Source: a bacterium (lineage in GTDB: Bacteria > Patescibacteriota > Minisyncoccia > CAIUEV01). Taken from it: a DNA stretch of 51,724 nucleotides. Location of the stretch: NCBI GenBank assembly GCA_021779915.1, contig JAJXZR010000041.1, positions 399 through 52,122 of the forward strand, given 5' to 3'. Position numbers and translations under genes: made by a program. Position 1 is the stretch's first letter; every line of letters starts with the position of its first letter. Under the pieces are notes generated by a model, which saw only the letters and a list, made by a program, of their open reading frames with translations, had not been told where the DNA came from and did not search any database. Shown in pieces: positions 23,812-33,146 of this stretch.

Positions 23812-26649
23812 ATGGAAAAAATCATTATTAAAGGTGCCCGCGAGCACAATCTCAAAAATATCGATCTGGTTTTGCCACGGGATAAGTTTATTGTTTTCAC
23901 GGGACTAAGTGGCTCAGGAAAGTCGACTTTGGCTTTTGATACTATTTTTGCAGAAGGACAGAGGAGATATCTCGAGAGTTTGTCGAGTTATGCCAGACAA
24001 TTTTTGGGGCAGATGGATAAGCCCGATGTTGACTACATTGAGGGACTGAGTCCGGCTATTTCTATCGACCAGAAATCTTCTTCTCACAATCCCAGATCCA
24101 CCGTGGGAACGGTGACAGAAATTCACGATTATTTGCGCCTTCTTTATTCGAAGATCGGAATTCCTCATTGTCCGATTTGCGGAAGAGAAATTTCTCGTTT
24201 GTCTACGGACGAAATAGTAGAGAGAATTCTAGATATCAAAGCAGAAAAAGAAATAGAAATAATCGCTCCTGTTGTTAGATCTAGAAAAGGAGAATACAAA
24301 GAGCTAATTTCGGATTTCAAAAAAAGGGGTTTTTCTTTTGTTTATGTCGACCAAAAGAAAATCGATTTATCTGAACAAGAAGAAAACGAAATCAATTTAG
24401 AGAAGCACAAGAAACATGATATTGATATTGTAGTCGACGAAGTAAAAATAGATGAAAAAGCAATTTCCCGTATTTTTGAAGGGGTGGAGCTCGCCCTAAA
24501 ACTAGCTGAAGGAATCGTTAAAATCAAAAACGAAAAACAAGAACAAATTTTTAATCAAAAGTTTTCCTGTCCTGTTCACGAAATTGAGTTTCCCGATCTT
24601 GAACCACGTCTTTTTTCTTTTAACAGCCCCTATGGCGCTTGCCCCGAATGTGAAGGACTGGGAGCAAAAAAAGAAATAGACGTCGATCTGGTCATGCCTG
24701 ATAAAAGCAAAACTATTGCCGATGGAGGTCTTTTGCCTTGGAGCTATAAAAAAAATAATTACCAAGCATTAATTCTGCGGGCAGTCGCAAAATATTACCA
24801 CATCCCAGAAAACGCTCGTATTTCTGATTTATCGGATTACCAAATAAAAATTCTTCTTTTTGGAGACGAAAATCCTCCTCGTATTCCAGTCAAAATCCAC
24901 TCTAAAACCGGCTCAGTTTGGCGTTTCCATATAGAATGGAAAGGAATAACAGGATTTCTCAAGGATCGTTACTTTAAAACCAACTCCGACGCAGTTCGAA
25001 ATGATATTGAAAAATATATGTCACAGAAAAAATGTTCTGTTTGCGGGGGATCAAGGTATAAAAAAGAGGTTCTCTTGATCACCATAGGAGGAAAAAATAT
25101 TTATGAATTTGAGAAGATCAGTATTCAAAAATCTCTTGATTTCATAGAAGAACTAAAACTTTCCAAGAGGGAAGAGTTAATTGGAAAAAGAATTATTCAG
25201 GAAATAAAAAGCCGTTTGAATTTTCTTAACAATGTTGGTCTTTCTTATCTAAGCTTGGAAAGATCAGCCAACACATTAGCAGGAGGAGAAACACAAAGAA
25301 TTAGGCTAGCTTCTCAGATTGGGTCTGGTCTTTCTGGAGTGCTTTATGTCCTCGACGAACCATCAATCGGACTCCATTCCCGAGACAACCGGAAGCTTCT
25401 TAGCGCTCTCCATAAACTTCGAGAAATCGGTAACACTTTGATCGTGATCGAGCATGACGAAGAAACAATTCGCTCAGCTGATCATGTCGTTGATATTGGT
25501 CCCGGCGCTGGAAAATTAGGAGGGGAAATCGTAGCAGAGGGTAATTTGGAAAAGTTTTTAAAAAGCAAAAATTCAATTACGGTAAAATACCTCAAAGGAG
25601 AAGAGCGAATTGAAACTCCTAAAATCAGAAGGCCAGTAAAAAATAAAAAAATGATTACGGTTAAAGAAGCAAGGGAGAATAATTTAAAAAATTTAACCGT
25701 GGCTTTTCCTCTTAAAGTTTTTACTTGTGTCACCGGAGTGAGTGGCAGTGGAAAATCAACTTTAGTGGAGGAAATACTTTACAAACATCTTTCTTCCAAG
25801 CTGATGAGGTCTCTCGAAAAACCAGGTGCTTTCAGAGAGATTACCGGCATTGAGGCAATAGAGAAAGTAATCTCTGTCGATCAGTCTCCTATCGGAAGAA
25901 CTCCTCGATCTAATCCTGCCACTTACACCGGGTTGTTCACTCCTGTCAGAAATATTTTTGCCGGAACCAAAGACGCCAGAGCCAGAGGCTATCTTCCGGG
26001 CAGATTTTCTTTTAATGTTGCAGGGGGACGTTGCGACAATTGCAAGGGAGAAGGATTTCTCAAGGTAGAAATGCAGTTTATGCCTGATGTTTATCTTCCT
26101 TGCGATGTATGCAAAGGAGCAAGATATAACAGCGAAACTTTGAATGTTAAGTTTAAAGAAAAAAATATTGCCGAAGTTTTGGAAATGACCGTCAGTGAAG
26201 CGAAAAACTTTTTTGAAAATTTTCCGGAAATTTATGAACCGCTCAAGGTTTTAGAAGAGGTAGGATTAAGTTACATCAATTTAGGACAGGCTGCCACGAC
26301 TTTATCCGGCGGGGAAGCCCAAAGAATAAAATTGGCTTCCGAACTTTCCAGAAGATCCCGTGGCAACACCCTTTACATCTTAGATGAACCCACTACCGGA
26401 CTTCATTTTGAAGATATCAAGAAATTATTAGGAGTCCTCAATCGCTTGGTTGATGCAGGAAATACTGTAGTTGTAATTGAACACAATCTTGATGTAATAA
26501 AAAACGCTGACTGGATTATTGACCTTGGACCAGAGGGCGGAGAAGGAGGTGGAAAATTAATCGCTACCGGCACCCCAGAAGAAATTGCACGTTATGAAAA
26601 TAGCTATACAGGGATTTTTTTGAAAGAAGTTTTGGGGAAAATAAACTGA
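23812..26649 (+). CDS. uvrA: Excinuclease ABC subunit A
   Basis: Damage-sensing ATPase of nucleotide excision repair. 945 residues, full length. Two ABC modules: Walker [13 protein letters not shown] and [13 protein letters not shown]; signatures [18 protein letters not shown] and [15 protein letters not shown]; Walker [14 protein letters not shown] and [13 protein letters not shown]. Zinc modules: CPICG and CPECEGLG region, CSVCGGSRY, and the C-terminal CDNCKGEGF / CDVCKGARY. Separated from uvrB by two toxin-antitoxin pairs and repeat R7. No Shine-Dalgarno sequence. Confidence 0.97.
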   Translation: MEKIIIKGAREHNLKNIDLVLPRDKFIVFTGLSGSGKSTLAFDTIFAEGQRRYLESLSSYARQFLGQMDKPDVDYIEGLSPAISIDQKSSSHNPRSTVGTVTEIHDYLRLLYSKIGIPHCPICGREISRLSTDEIVERILDIKAEKEIEIIAPVVRSRKGEYKELISDFKKRGFSFVYVDQKKIDLSEQEENEINLEKHKKHDIDIVVDEVKIDEKAISRIFEGVELALKLAEGIVKIKNEKQEQIFNQKFSCPVHEIEFPDLEPRLFSFNSPYGACPECEGLGAKKEIDVDLVMPDKSKTIADGGLLPWSYKKNNYQALILRAVAKYYHIPENARISDLSDYQIKILLFGDENPPRIPVKIHSKTGSVWRFHIEWKGITGFLKDRYFKTNSDAVRNDIEKYMSQKKCSVCGGSRYKKEVLLITIGGKNIYEFEKISIQKSLDFIEELKLSKREELIGKRIIQEIKSRLNFLNNVGLSYLSLERSANTLAGGETQRIRLASQIGSGLSGVLYVLDEPSIGLHSRDNRKLLSALHKLREIGNTLIVIEHDEETIRSADHVVDIGPGAGKLGGEIVAEGNLEKFLKSKNSITVKYLKGEERIETPKIRRPVKNKKMITVKEARENNLKNLTVAFPLKVFTCVTGVSGSGKSTLVEEILYKHLSSKLMRSLEKPGAFREITGIEAIEKVISVDQSPIGRTPRSNPATYTGLFTPVRNIFAGTKDARARGYLPGRFSFNVAGGRCDNCKGEGFLKVEMQFMPDVYLPCDVCKGARYNSETLNVKFKEKNIAEVLEMTVSEAKNFFENFPEIYEPLKVLEEVGLSYINLGQAATTLSGGEAQRIKLASELSRRSRGNTLYILDEPTTGLHFEDIKKLLGVLNRLVDAGNTVVVIEHNLDVIKNADWIIDLGPEGGEGGGKLIATGTPEEIARYENSYTGIFLKEVLGKIN

Positions 26650-26710
26650 TTAAACTATTCCAAATTCCAAGAAACAAATTACAACAAATTCAAAACGATA
26701 CCCGGCTAGT

Positions 26711-26861
26711 GTGTCATCCCGGGCTTGACCCGGGATCCAGGAGAATAATGTTAGTCTAACGAAATCTTAATCTGTCTAGTTGTTTAACAATACAAACTAA
26801 ATTAAAATTCTGTTAGTCTAATTTTGTTTCCTGGATCCCGGCTCGGAGGCCGGGATGACAC
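26711..26861. repeat. Family A modular inverted repeat, copy R8
   Basis: Arms GTGTCATCCCGGGCTTGACC..GATCCAGG / TTCCTGGATCCCGGCTCGGA..GGGATGACAC. Core GTTAGTCTAACG..CTGTTAGTCTAAT. A broken TTCCAAATT array (AAATTCCAAGAAACAAATTAC) precedes it at about 26660. Confidence 0.85.
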
Positions 26862-26895
26862 GTGGAAATATCTTGTTTCTTAGAATTTTTAATAA

Positions 26896-28128
26896 ATGTT
26901 TCTAATGAAAGATCACCTCAAAAAAACAATCTCCATTCTCCCCAAATCTCCCGGGGTTTATAAATATTTTGATCAGACTGGAAAAATTATTTATGTGGGA
27001 AAAGCCACGTCCCTAAAGGACAGGGTCGGTTCTTATTTTACTGGAGCCCATGATACAAAAACAGAAAAATTAGTTTCAGAAATTAAAAAAATTAAATTTC
27101 AAAAAACTGAAACTGTACTTGAAGCACTAATTTTAGAATCTGAATTAATTAAAAAAAATCAGCCAAAGTATAATATTAAAGACAAAGATGACAAAAGTTT
27201 TTCTTATTTTTCGATAACTAAAAATGAGAAATTTCCTAGAATTTTAATTGTAAGAAAAACTGATTTAGGAAAGATCGAAAGTAAAAAAATATACGGCCCA
27301 TACACTTCCAAGAGGCAGGCCGAGATTGTCTTAAAACTCCTTCGAAAGATATTTCCTTTTCATTCAAGAAAAGAGTCTTCAGAGAAAGGCTGTCTGGACT
27401 TTGAAATAGGGAGATGCCCCGGACCCTATGCCGGAGCAATCTCGAAGAAAGATTATTTAAAAAATATTCGAGGAATTGAAGCTGTTCTTTCTGGTAAGAA
27501 AAAAATTTTGATAAAAAAACTTGAGCAAGAAATGAAAAATTTTTCAAAAGAGCAAAAATTTGAAAAAGCAGCAGAAATTCGTAACACCCTTTTTGCTCTA
27601 AAACACATCCAAGACGTAGCTCTTATTTTAGGAGATGAAGCCAATGAAACTTTTACCCAATCAACAAAGAAAATCCGCATAGAGGGATATGATATTTCTA
27701 ATATTTCCGGTGACTTTGCCGTCGGTTCGATGGTGGTTTTCAAAAATTCTAAACCTCAAAAATCCGAATACCGAAAGTTTAAAATTAAGAATATTTCCAA
27801 AATTAACGACATAGGAATGATGAAAGAAATAATAGAAAGGAGATTTGAAAACGACTGGAAAAAACCAGATCTTATCCTTCTAGACGGAGGAAAAGGGCAT
27901 CTCAATATGGCCACGAAAGTCCTTTTGGAAAGAAATTTAAACATTCCAATTATTGCAGTGGCAAAGGGACCAACTAGAAAAAAACTTGATTTATTCCATA
28001 GCAAAAATATTTCCTCCTTCGCAAATATCGTTTCTGATTTAAAATTAATCGAGCAAATAAGAAACGAAGCACATCGGTTTGCAATTAAATATCATAGGGA
28101 AGTGAGAGGAAGGGAGTGGAGAAAATAA
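26896..28128 (+). CDS. uvrC: Excinuclease ABC subunit C, short form
   Basis: Makes both incisions in nucleotide excision repair. A GIY-YIG domain at the front (SPGVYKYFDQTGKIIYVGKATSLKDRVGSYF), a Cys-containing linker (GCLDFEIGRCPGPYAGAI), a UVR motif (FSKEQKFEKAAEIRNTLFAL), then the RNase H-like second nuclease domain (IEGYDISNISGDFAVGSMVVF .. PDLILLDGGKGHLNMA .. IRNEAHRFAIKYHREVR). It ends there: the C-terminal tandem HhH domain of typical UvrC (about 600 residues) is absent, leaving 410. The start may be the first Met or the Met at residue 4. Confidence 0.93.
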   Translation: MFLMKDHLKKTISILPKSPGVYKYFDQTGKIIYVGKATSLKDRVGSYFTGAHDTKTEKLVSEIKKIKFQKTETVLEALILESELIKKNQPKYNIKDKDDKSFSYFSITKNEKFPRILIVRKTDLGKIESKKIYGPYTSKRQAEIVLKLLRKIFPFHSRKESSEKGCLDFEIGRCPGPYAGAISKKDYLKNIRGIEAVLSGKKKILIKKLEQEMKNFSKEQKFEKAAEIRNTLFALKHIQDVALILGDEANETFTQSTKKIRIEGYDISNISGDFAVGSMVVFKNSKPQKSEYRKFKIKNISKINDIGMMKEIIERRFENDWKKPDLILLDGGKGHLNMATKVLLERNLNIPIIAVAKGPTRKKLDLFHSKNISSFANIVSDLKLIEQIRNEAHRFAIKYHREVRGREWRK

Positions 28129-28316
28129 ATGGAAAATGGAAAAATCAAAATACAAAATGAAATAAATATTTTTAAGAAACGACTCATCGTGTCATCCCGG
28201 GCCCCGTACCGAATGGTTTGGGGCCCGGGATGACACTACCTCATTAGTTTCTTGAAGTATCCATTTTACATTTTAATCTGTCATTTTTCGTTTTGATTTT
28301 TCCATTTTCCATTTAT
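28129..28316. repeat. Nested repeat: GGAAAATGG array around compact family A hairpin R9
   Basis: Outer arms AAATGGAAAATGGAAAAATC / GATTTTTCCATTTTCCATTT. Within them, 28189-28236 is a compact hairpin GTGTCATCCCGGGCCCCGTA.. / ..TTTGGGGCCCGGGATGACAC, whose loop ACCGAATGGTTT also occurs at the right end of R14 (as ACCGAATAGTTT). Nesting order is the reverse of R4 and R14. Confidence 0.88.
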
Positions 28317-28395
28317 CCGCCTATCTTTATCTTTCTAAATTCTAGTGTTAGAATTTGAAGATATAAAATAAATTAAAATTAACTTTATCGTTCCT

Positions 28396-29166
28396 ATGTT
28401 TTTTCGCTTCCTGCCCTTTCTCTCATCTTTGGCTTTTATTTCGGCGATTATTTTTACTTTGTTTTTCTATTCTCATCCTCATTTTTGGTTGATTCTTTTC
28501 CTCATAGGAATTACTATTTTCTTTCTGGTAAAAAAAACTGCCGGGAAATTTACCGACACTCTTATTCCGCTTCTACTTGTGTTGGGAAGCCTGCCCGTTT
28601 TATCTTTAATGGACACAGCCATTGTTCGCTATGTGCTAATTGGACTTCTTGCCTTGCTTTTTTATTTTGAACTTTTGGCAAGAGGCAGATTGAAAGATTA
28701 TCCCTTGGACAAAACCGCTCTTCCTATTCTAAGTACTACTAATTTTATCGTTTTTTTTATCTGGTCCAATCTGATTTTTGCCAGCTTCATCAATTTTTCT
28801 GAAAGGATATTTCCTTTTTGGGCAATGATCTTGGTCGCTTCTTTAATAAGTTTCGTTGTCTCAAAAGACATTTTAAGACATGTTTTTTATCCAAGAGCAG
28901 ATACCTCCATTTCTAAGACCGAGATAAATTTGGTCAGCTTCGTTGTTGCTCTTTCTATGAGCGAAATTACTTGGTCGCTCGCTTTTTACCCCCTTCGTTA
29001 TCGATCAAGCGCTGTTATTCTTCTCTCCGCTTTTTACCTTGCATTTGTCTCAGTTATGGCTTTTTTGACAAAAGAAGAGAAAAGAGTGAAATTAACTAAG
29101 GACATCGTTATAGCCTTGATTGCGGTTGTCATTGTTCTCGTAACTAGTAAATGGAGATACTACTAG
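28396..29166 (+). CDS. Hypothetical multi-pass membrane protein
   Basis: 256 residues, seven or eight hydrophobic segments (e.g. FLPFLSSLAFISAIIFTLFFY, FWLILFLIGITIFFLV, LIPLLLVLGSLPVLSL, ILVASLISFVVS, AVILLSAFYLAFVSVMAFL, IVIALIAVVIVLVTS). No transporter or enzyme motif recognised. Found in a run of housekeeping genes; a repeat array separates it from thrS downstream. Confidence 0.65.
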   Translation: MFFRFLPFLSSLAFISAIIFTLFFYSHPHFWLILFLIGITIFFLVKKTAGKFTDTLIPLLLVLGSLPVLSLMDTAIVRYVLIGLLALLFYFELLARGRLKDYPLDKTALPILSTTNFIVFFIWSNLIFASFINFSERIFPFWAMILVASLISFVVSKDILRHVFYPRADTSISKTEINLVSFVVALSMSEITWSLAFYPLRYRSSAVILLSAFYLAFVSVMAFLTKEEKRVKLTKDIVIALIAVVIVLVTSKWRYY

Positions 29167-29312
29167 TTAAAAGTGAAAAGTTTAAAGTTAAAAGTTAAAG
29201 TGTCGCCGGAGGCGACAATCAATTGGTTGTCCCGCTATGCGGGACTCCATAATTTTGCATTTTTCCCACCTTGGCGAGGTCTAAACGACATTTTTAATTT
29301 TAAATTATCTTC
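29167..29312. repeat. TTAAAAGT array with GTGTCGCC core before thrS
   Basis: Left words GTTAAAAGTGAAAAGTTTAA; a core of paired GTCGCC-GGA-GGCGAC hairpin, CAATCAATTGG and GTCCCGC / GCGGGAC hairpin; the right arm is mostly lost or replaced by unrelated AT-rich bases. It is open in frame with thrS but does not resemble any ThrRS domain. Confidence 0.7.
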
Positions 29313-29313
29313 C

Positions 29314-31104
29314 ATGCTTTCTCTCGAAATCCAGCGTCATTCTCTCTCCCATATCCTCGCTCTCGCTCTTAAGCGTATTTACGGGCGAAGTGTTAAATTT
29401 GCAACTGGTCCTGCGACGGAGGATGGGTTTTTTTATGATATTGAAATCGCGAAGCCTATTAAGGAAGATTCTCTCCCTAAAATACAGGCAGAAATGGAAA
29501 AAATTGTCAATGAAAAAATACCATTTCAGTTGAAATCCATGCCTTGGAAAGAAGCGTATGAATTTTTTAAAGAAGAGGAACAACCTTACAAACTTGAATT
29601 ACTAGAGGACATCGCCCAGGAAGAATCCGCCAAAAGTGCGAATGGAATTGAAGAAATAAAACAAAATTTATCTGTTTCAATTTATCAACTCGGTGAATTT
29701 GAAGACCTTTGCAGGGGACCTCACATAGAAAATTCTTCTAATATTGGCGGAGGAAGTTTTATGCTCACAAGAACCGCCGGAGCTTATTGGAGAAGCGACG
29801 AGAAAAATAAAATGCTTACCCGAATCTATGGAGTGGCTTTTTCTGACAAGAAACAATTGAAAAAATATCTTTTTGATAGGGAAGAAGCTAAAAAAAGAGA
29901 CCATCGAAAACTTGGGAAAGAACTTGATCTTTTTTGTTTTTCCGATTTGGTTGGTCCTGGGTTGCCTCTTTTCACCCCAAAAGGGACAATCATAAAGGAA
30001 GAATTGCAAAAAAACGTAGAGAAGATTTGTCGCCGTTACGGTTTTGAGAAAGTATCTACTCCTCATTTGGCAAAAATAGACCTTTATGATCTTTCCGGAC
30101 ACAAATATAAATTTGGGGAAGAACTTTTTCACGTCAAATCCCACCACAAACAAAATTATGTAATGAAACCGGTACAATGCCCCCATCAAACGCAAATTTA
30201 CGCTTCCAGACCTAGATCCTATCGAGATCTGCCAATCAGATATATGGAGTCGGAAAAACAATATAGAGATGAAAAACCTGGAGAAATAAGCGGTTTGAGC
30301 CGGGTAATTGCCATAACAGTTGAGGACGGGCATTCCTTTTGCACAGTAGGACAAGTAAAAGAAGAAATAATTAATATGGTAAAAATTATCAAAGATTTTT
30401 ACAGTTCTTTGGGTTTGTGGGGAAATCATTGGGTCTCCCTTTCGGTAAGAGACTACGCCCATCCCGAAAAATACATAGGAGAAACTAAAGATTGGGATAT
30501 TTGCGAAAAAATGTTACAAGAGGTTTCGGACGAAATGAAGCTCAAGGCAAAAAAAAGAGAAGGGGAAGCCGCTCTCTACGGACCAAAGCTAGACTTTATG
30601 TTTCGTGACGCACTGGGAAAAGAAATCCAAATTCCTACTGTACAAGTTGATTTTGCTACTCCAAAGAGATTTAATCTAGTTTATACGGACGAGAATGGGG
30701 AAAAAGTCAATCCGGTAATGGTACATCGAGCCATACTGGGCTCTTATGAAAGGTTTATGGTTCTTTTGATCGAACATTTTGCAGGGAAATTCCCCCTTTG
30801 GTTGTCTCCAATTCAAGTAAAAATTCTTTCAGTCAATTCGAACCATGAAAAATTTTGTCAGGAATTGTTGACAGAATTCAGAGAAAATGAAATTCGAGCA
30901 GAATTTGATGGGGAGAACGAAACAGTCGGAAACAAAATCAGAAAAGCCATTCAAGAAAAAGTTCCTTACGTTTTAGTAATTGGTGATAGAGAGGCTAAAT
31001 CTGATGAATTGTCAGTCCGAGACCGAGAAGACGGAAAGACCAGAAATATCAGTCGGGAAAAATTTGTTGAAGAAGTTAAAAAAAGAATAGAAAATAAGAA
31101 GTGA
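29314..31104 (+). CDS. thrS: Threonyl-tRNA synthetase lacking the TGS domain
   Basis: Charges tRNA-Thr. 596 residues from the ATG at 29314; the upstream in-frame ATG at 29173 lies in a repeat. The protein begins directly in the editing domain (HSLSHILALALKRIYG, ATEDGFFYDIE, and the DLCRGPHIEN Cys/His site), followed by the class II catalytic core: GPGLPLFTPKGTIIKEEL (motif 1 region), the zinc-site Cys in VMKPVQCPHQTQIY, RYMESEKQYRDEKPGEISGLSRV (motif 2), HRAILGSYERFMVLLIEHFAGKFPLWLSP (motif 3), and a C-terminal anticodon-binding domain. The N-terminal TGS (N1) domain found in E. coli ThrRS is missing. Confidence 0.95.
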   Translation: MLSLEIQRHSLSHILALALKRIYGRSVKFATGPATEDGFFYDIEIAKPIKEDSLPKIQAEMEKIVNEKIPFQLKSMPWKEAYEFFKEEEQPYKLELLEDIAQEESAKSANGIEEIKQNLSVSIYQLGEFEDLCRGPHIENSSNIGGGSFMLTRTAGAYWRSDEKNKMLTRIYGVAFSDKKQLKKYLFDREEAKKRDHRKLGKELDLFCFSDLVGPGLPLFTPKGTIIKEELQKNVEKICRRYGFEKVSTPHLAKIDLYDLSGHKYKFGEELFHVKSHHKQNYVMKPVQCPHQTQIYASRPRSYRDLPIRYMESEKQYRDEKPGEISGLSRVIAITVEDGHSFCTVGQVKEEIINMVKIIKDFYSSLGLWGNHWVSLSVRDYAHPEKYIGETKDWDICEKMLQEVSDEMKLKAKKREGEAALYGPKLDFMFRDALGKEIQIPTVQVDFATPKRFNLVYTDENGEKVNPVMVHRAILGSYERFMVLLIEHFAGKFPLWLSPIQVKILSVNSNHEKFCQELLTEFRENEIRAEFDGENETVGNKIRKAIQEKVPYVLVIGDREAKSDELSVRDREDGKTRNISREKFVEEVKKRIENKK

Positions 31105-31125
31105 GTTTATAAAGTTTTTAAAAAG

Positions 31126-31346
31126 GTGTCATCCTCGACGTATCGAACGAGGATTTAGGTTACACTCAATTAATTATTCTAATTATACTAATTAACCTAA
31201 TTATTCTAAACAAAATCCCAAAAACCAATTGAAAAAATATTTATTTTTTGGTATTTGGGGCTTTTTTAGGTCAATTAGTATAATTAGGTTAATTAGAATA
31301 ATTTTCTATCCTCCTGGTTTACCGGCCGACACGCAGAGAATGACAC
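31126..31346. repeat. Family A modular inverted repeat, copy R10 (long-core type)
   Basis: Left arm GTGTCATCCTCGACGTATCG, GGATTTAGG; core AATTATTCTAATTATAC, ACAAAATCCCAAAAACC, then TTTGGGGCTTTTTTAGGTCA, GGTTAATTAGAATAATT; right arm CCTCCTGGTTTACCGGCCGA..GAATGACAC. It sits upstream of pyrG and is open in its frame, so automatic start calls may include it. Confidence 0.85.
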
Positions 31347-31396
31347 GAGAATTTTTAATATCATCCCATATTTATGAACCTGATAAACTAATATTT

Positions 31397-33037
31397 ATGA
31401 GCAAAAGAAAAAACGAAACCAGATATATTTTTGTGACCGGCGGAGTGATGTCCGGAGTGGGGAAGGGCGTGGCTTCTTCTTCAATTGCGGCTATTTTGCA
31501 AGCAAGGGGATACAAAACCACTGCCATTAAAATTGATCCTTATGTTAACGTTGATGCGGGAACAATGAATCCAGTAGAACACGGGGAAGTTTTTGTGTTA
31601 GGAGACGGTACTGAATGTGATCAAGATATGGGAAATTATGAAAGATTTTTAGAGTGCAAATTAAGTCGCCACAACTATATGACCACCGGCAGTGTTTATC
31701 AAACGGTTATTGAAAAAGAAAGAAGCATGCATTACAAAGGAAAATGCGTGGAAGTGGTTCCTCATATTCCCTATGAAGTGGTGCGTAGAATCAAGAATGC
31801 CGGCAAGAGAAATGACGCGGACGTAGTTGTCATCGAAATTGGCGGAACGGTGGGGGAGTACCAAAACGTACTTTTCTTGGAAGCTGGAAGAATGATGAAG
31901 CTCGATCTTCCTGGTAAAGTCCTTTTTGCGATGGTTAGCTTTTTGCCAGTTCCGGATAAAATTGGGGAAATGAAGACGAAGCCTACTCAATATGCCGTCA
32001 GAACTTTAAATTCAGCGGGAATTCAACCTGACATTGTGATTGCTCGATCTGCCATCCCCCTCGATAACAAACGAAAAGAAAAAATTTCAATTTTTTGCAA
32101 CATTCGAAAGAAAGATGTGATCTCTGCTCCGGATGTAGATACCATTTATGAAGTCCCTTTTAATTTTGAAAAAGAAGATTTAAGCAATATTATTTTGCAG
32201 AAACTGGGACTTAAACCTAAAAAGAAAGATTTTAAGAAATGGGAAAAACTTGTTAAAAGTATTAAATCACCCAAGAAATCAGTCAAAATCGGCATCGTAG
32301 GAAAATATTTTGCGACAGGTAGTTTTGTCTTGAGTGATGTTTACATTTCGGTAATTGAGTCATTGAAACACGCTTCTTACAAAGCGGGAGTCAACCTTGA
32401 ACTTGATTGGATTGATTCGGAAGAATTTGAAAAAAATAAAGAGGCTTTGAAAAAATTGAGAAAATATTCTGGGGTTGTTGTTCCTGGAGGGTTTGGTACC
32501 AGAGGAGTAGAGGGAATTATTCAAGCCATTGAATTCGCCAGAGTTAACAAAATCCCCTACCTTGGGCTTTGTTACGGAATGCAACTTGCTGTCATTGAAT
32601 ACGCAAGAAATGTCGCAAACCTCAAGAACGCCCACACCACAGAGGTAAACCCCAAGACGCCCTATCCCGTAATCGACATTCTCGCTGAACAAAAATCTCT
32701 TCTTAGCAACAAACAATATGGGGGAACCATGCGTCTAGGGAGCTACCCCGCTAAAATTCTAAAAGGAACAGAAGTTTTCAACATTTATCAAAAAAATCAA
32801 ATCAGCGAAAGACACCGACACCGTTATGAAGTAAATCCAAAATATATTAAAAAAATAGAAAACAGCGGTCTTGTTTTTTCGGCTATTTCTCCCGACCGAA
32901 AGCTTATGGAGGTGATTGAGCTTCCTAAAAAAATCCACCCATTTTTCATCGCTTCTCAGTTCCATCCTGAATTCCAATCCAACCCCTTTAATCCCCATCC
33001 ACTTTTTTATTCATTCATTGAAGCAACAAAGAATTAG
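31397..33037 (+). CDS. pyrG: CTP synthase
   Basis: Makes CTP from UTP, ATP and glutamine. 546 residues from the ATG at 31397 (MSKRKNETRYIFVTGGV). The synthetase half shows GGVMSGVGKGVASSSIAAIL, KIDPYVNVDAGTMNPVEHGEVFVLGDGTE and DLDxGxYERF (here DQDMGNYERF); the class I glutamine amidotransferase half shows PGGFGTRGVEGII, LGLCYGMQLAVIEYARN (catalytic Cys) and the His-Glu pair in SQFHPEFQSNP. Full length. The upstream in-frame extension to 31229 is repeat DNA and is excluded. Confidence 0.97.
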   Translation: MSKRKNETRYIFVTGGVMSGVGKGVASSSIAAILQARGYKTTAIKIDPYVNVDAGTMNPVEHGEVFVLGDGTECDQDMGNYERFLECKLSRHNYMTTGSVYQTVIEKERSMHYKGKCVEVVPHIPYEVVRRIKNAGKRNDADVVVIEIGGTVGEYQNVLFLEAGRMMKLDLPGKVLFAMVSFLPVPDKIGEMKTKPTQYAVRTLNSAGIQPDIVIARSAIPLDNKRKEKISIFCNIRKKDVISAPDVDTIYEVPFNFEKEDLSNIILQKLGLKPKKKDFKKWEKLVKSIKSPKKSVKIGIVGKYFATGSFVLSDVYISVIESLKHASYKAGVNLELDWIDSEEFEKNKEALKKLRKYSGVVVPGGFGTRGVEGIIQAIEFARVNKIPYLGLCYGMQLAVIEYARNVANLKNAHTTEVNPKTPYPVIDILAEQKSLLSNKQYGGTMRLGSYPAKILKGTEVFNIYQKNQISERHRHRYEVNPKYIKKIENSGLVFSAISPDRKLMEVIELPKKIHPFFIASQFHPEFQSNPFNPHPLFYSFIEATKN

Positions 33038-33142
33038 TTTAGAAAGTTTATCAAGTTATAAAGTTTATAAAGTAAATACTTTAGTAAATTTTATTGTAAC
33101 CACTTGATAAACTTGATGAACTTTATAACTTTACAAACTAAT
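33034..33142. repeat. AAAGTTTAT-type inverted array before the pilC-like gene
   Basis: Left words AGTTTAGAAAGTTTATCAAG and AAAGTTTATAAAGT, AT-rich centre, right words ACTTGATAAACTTGATGAAC and TTTATAACTTTACAAACTAAT, ending 5-6 bases before the ATG. Confidence 0.85.
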
Positions 33143-33146
33143 ATCC

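Noticed and set aside
29173-29313. N-terminal extension of thrS as a divergent TGS domain
   Set aside because: The DNA is a TTAAAAGT/GTCGCC repeat and the translation has no TGS features.
29677-30462. 261-codon minus-strand ORF opposite thrS
   Set aside because: It lies entirely within thrS in antisense, has biased Phe/Tyr/Ser-rich composition and no motif; thrS is certain.
31229-31396. N-terminal extension of pyrG
   Set aside because: The bases belong to repeat R10, and the CTP synthase family starts at the ATG at 31397.
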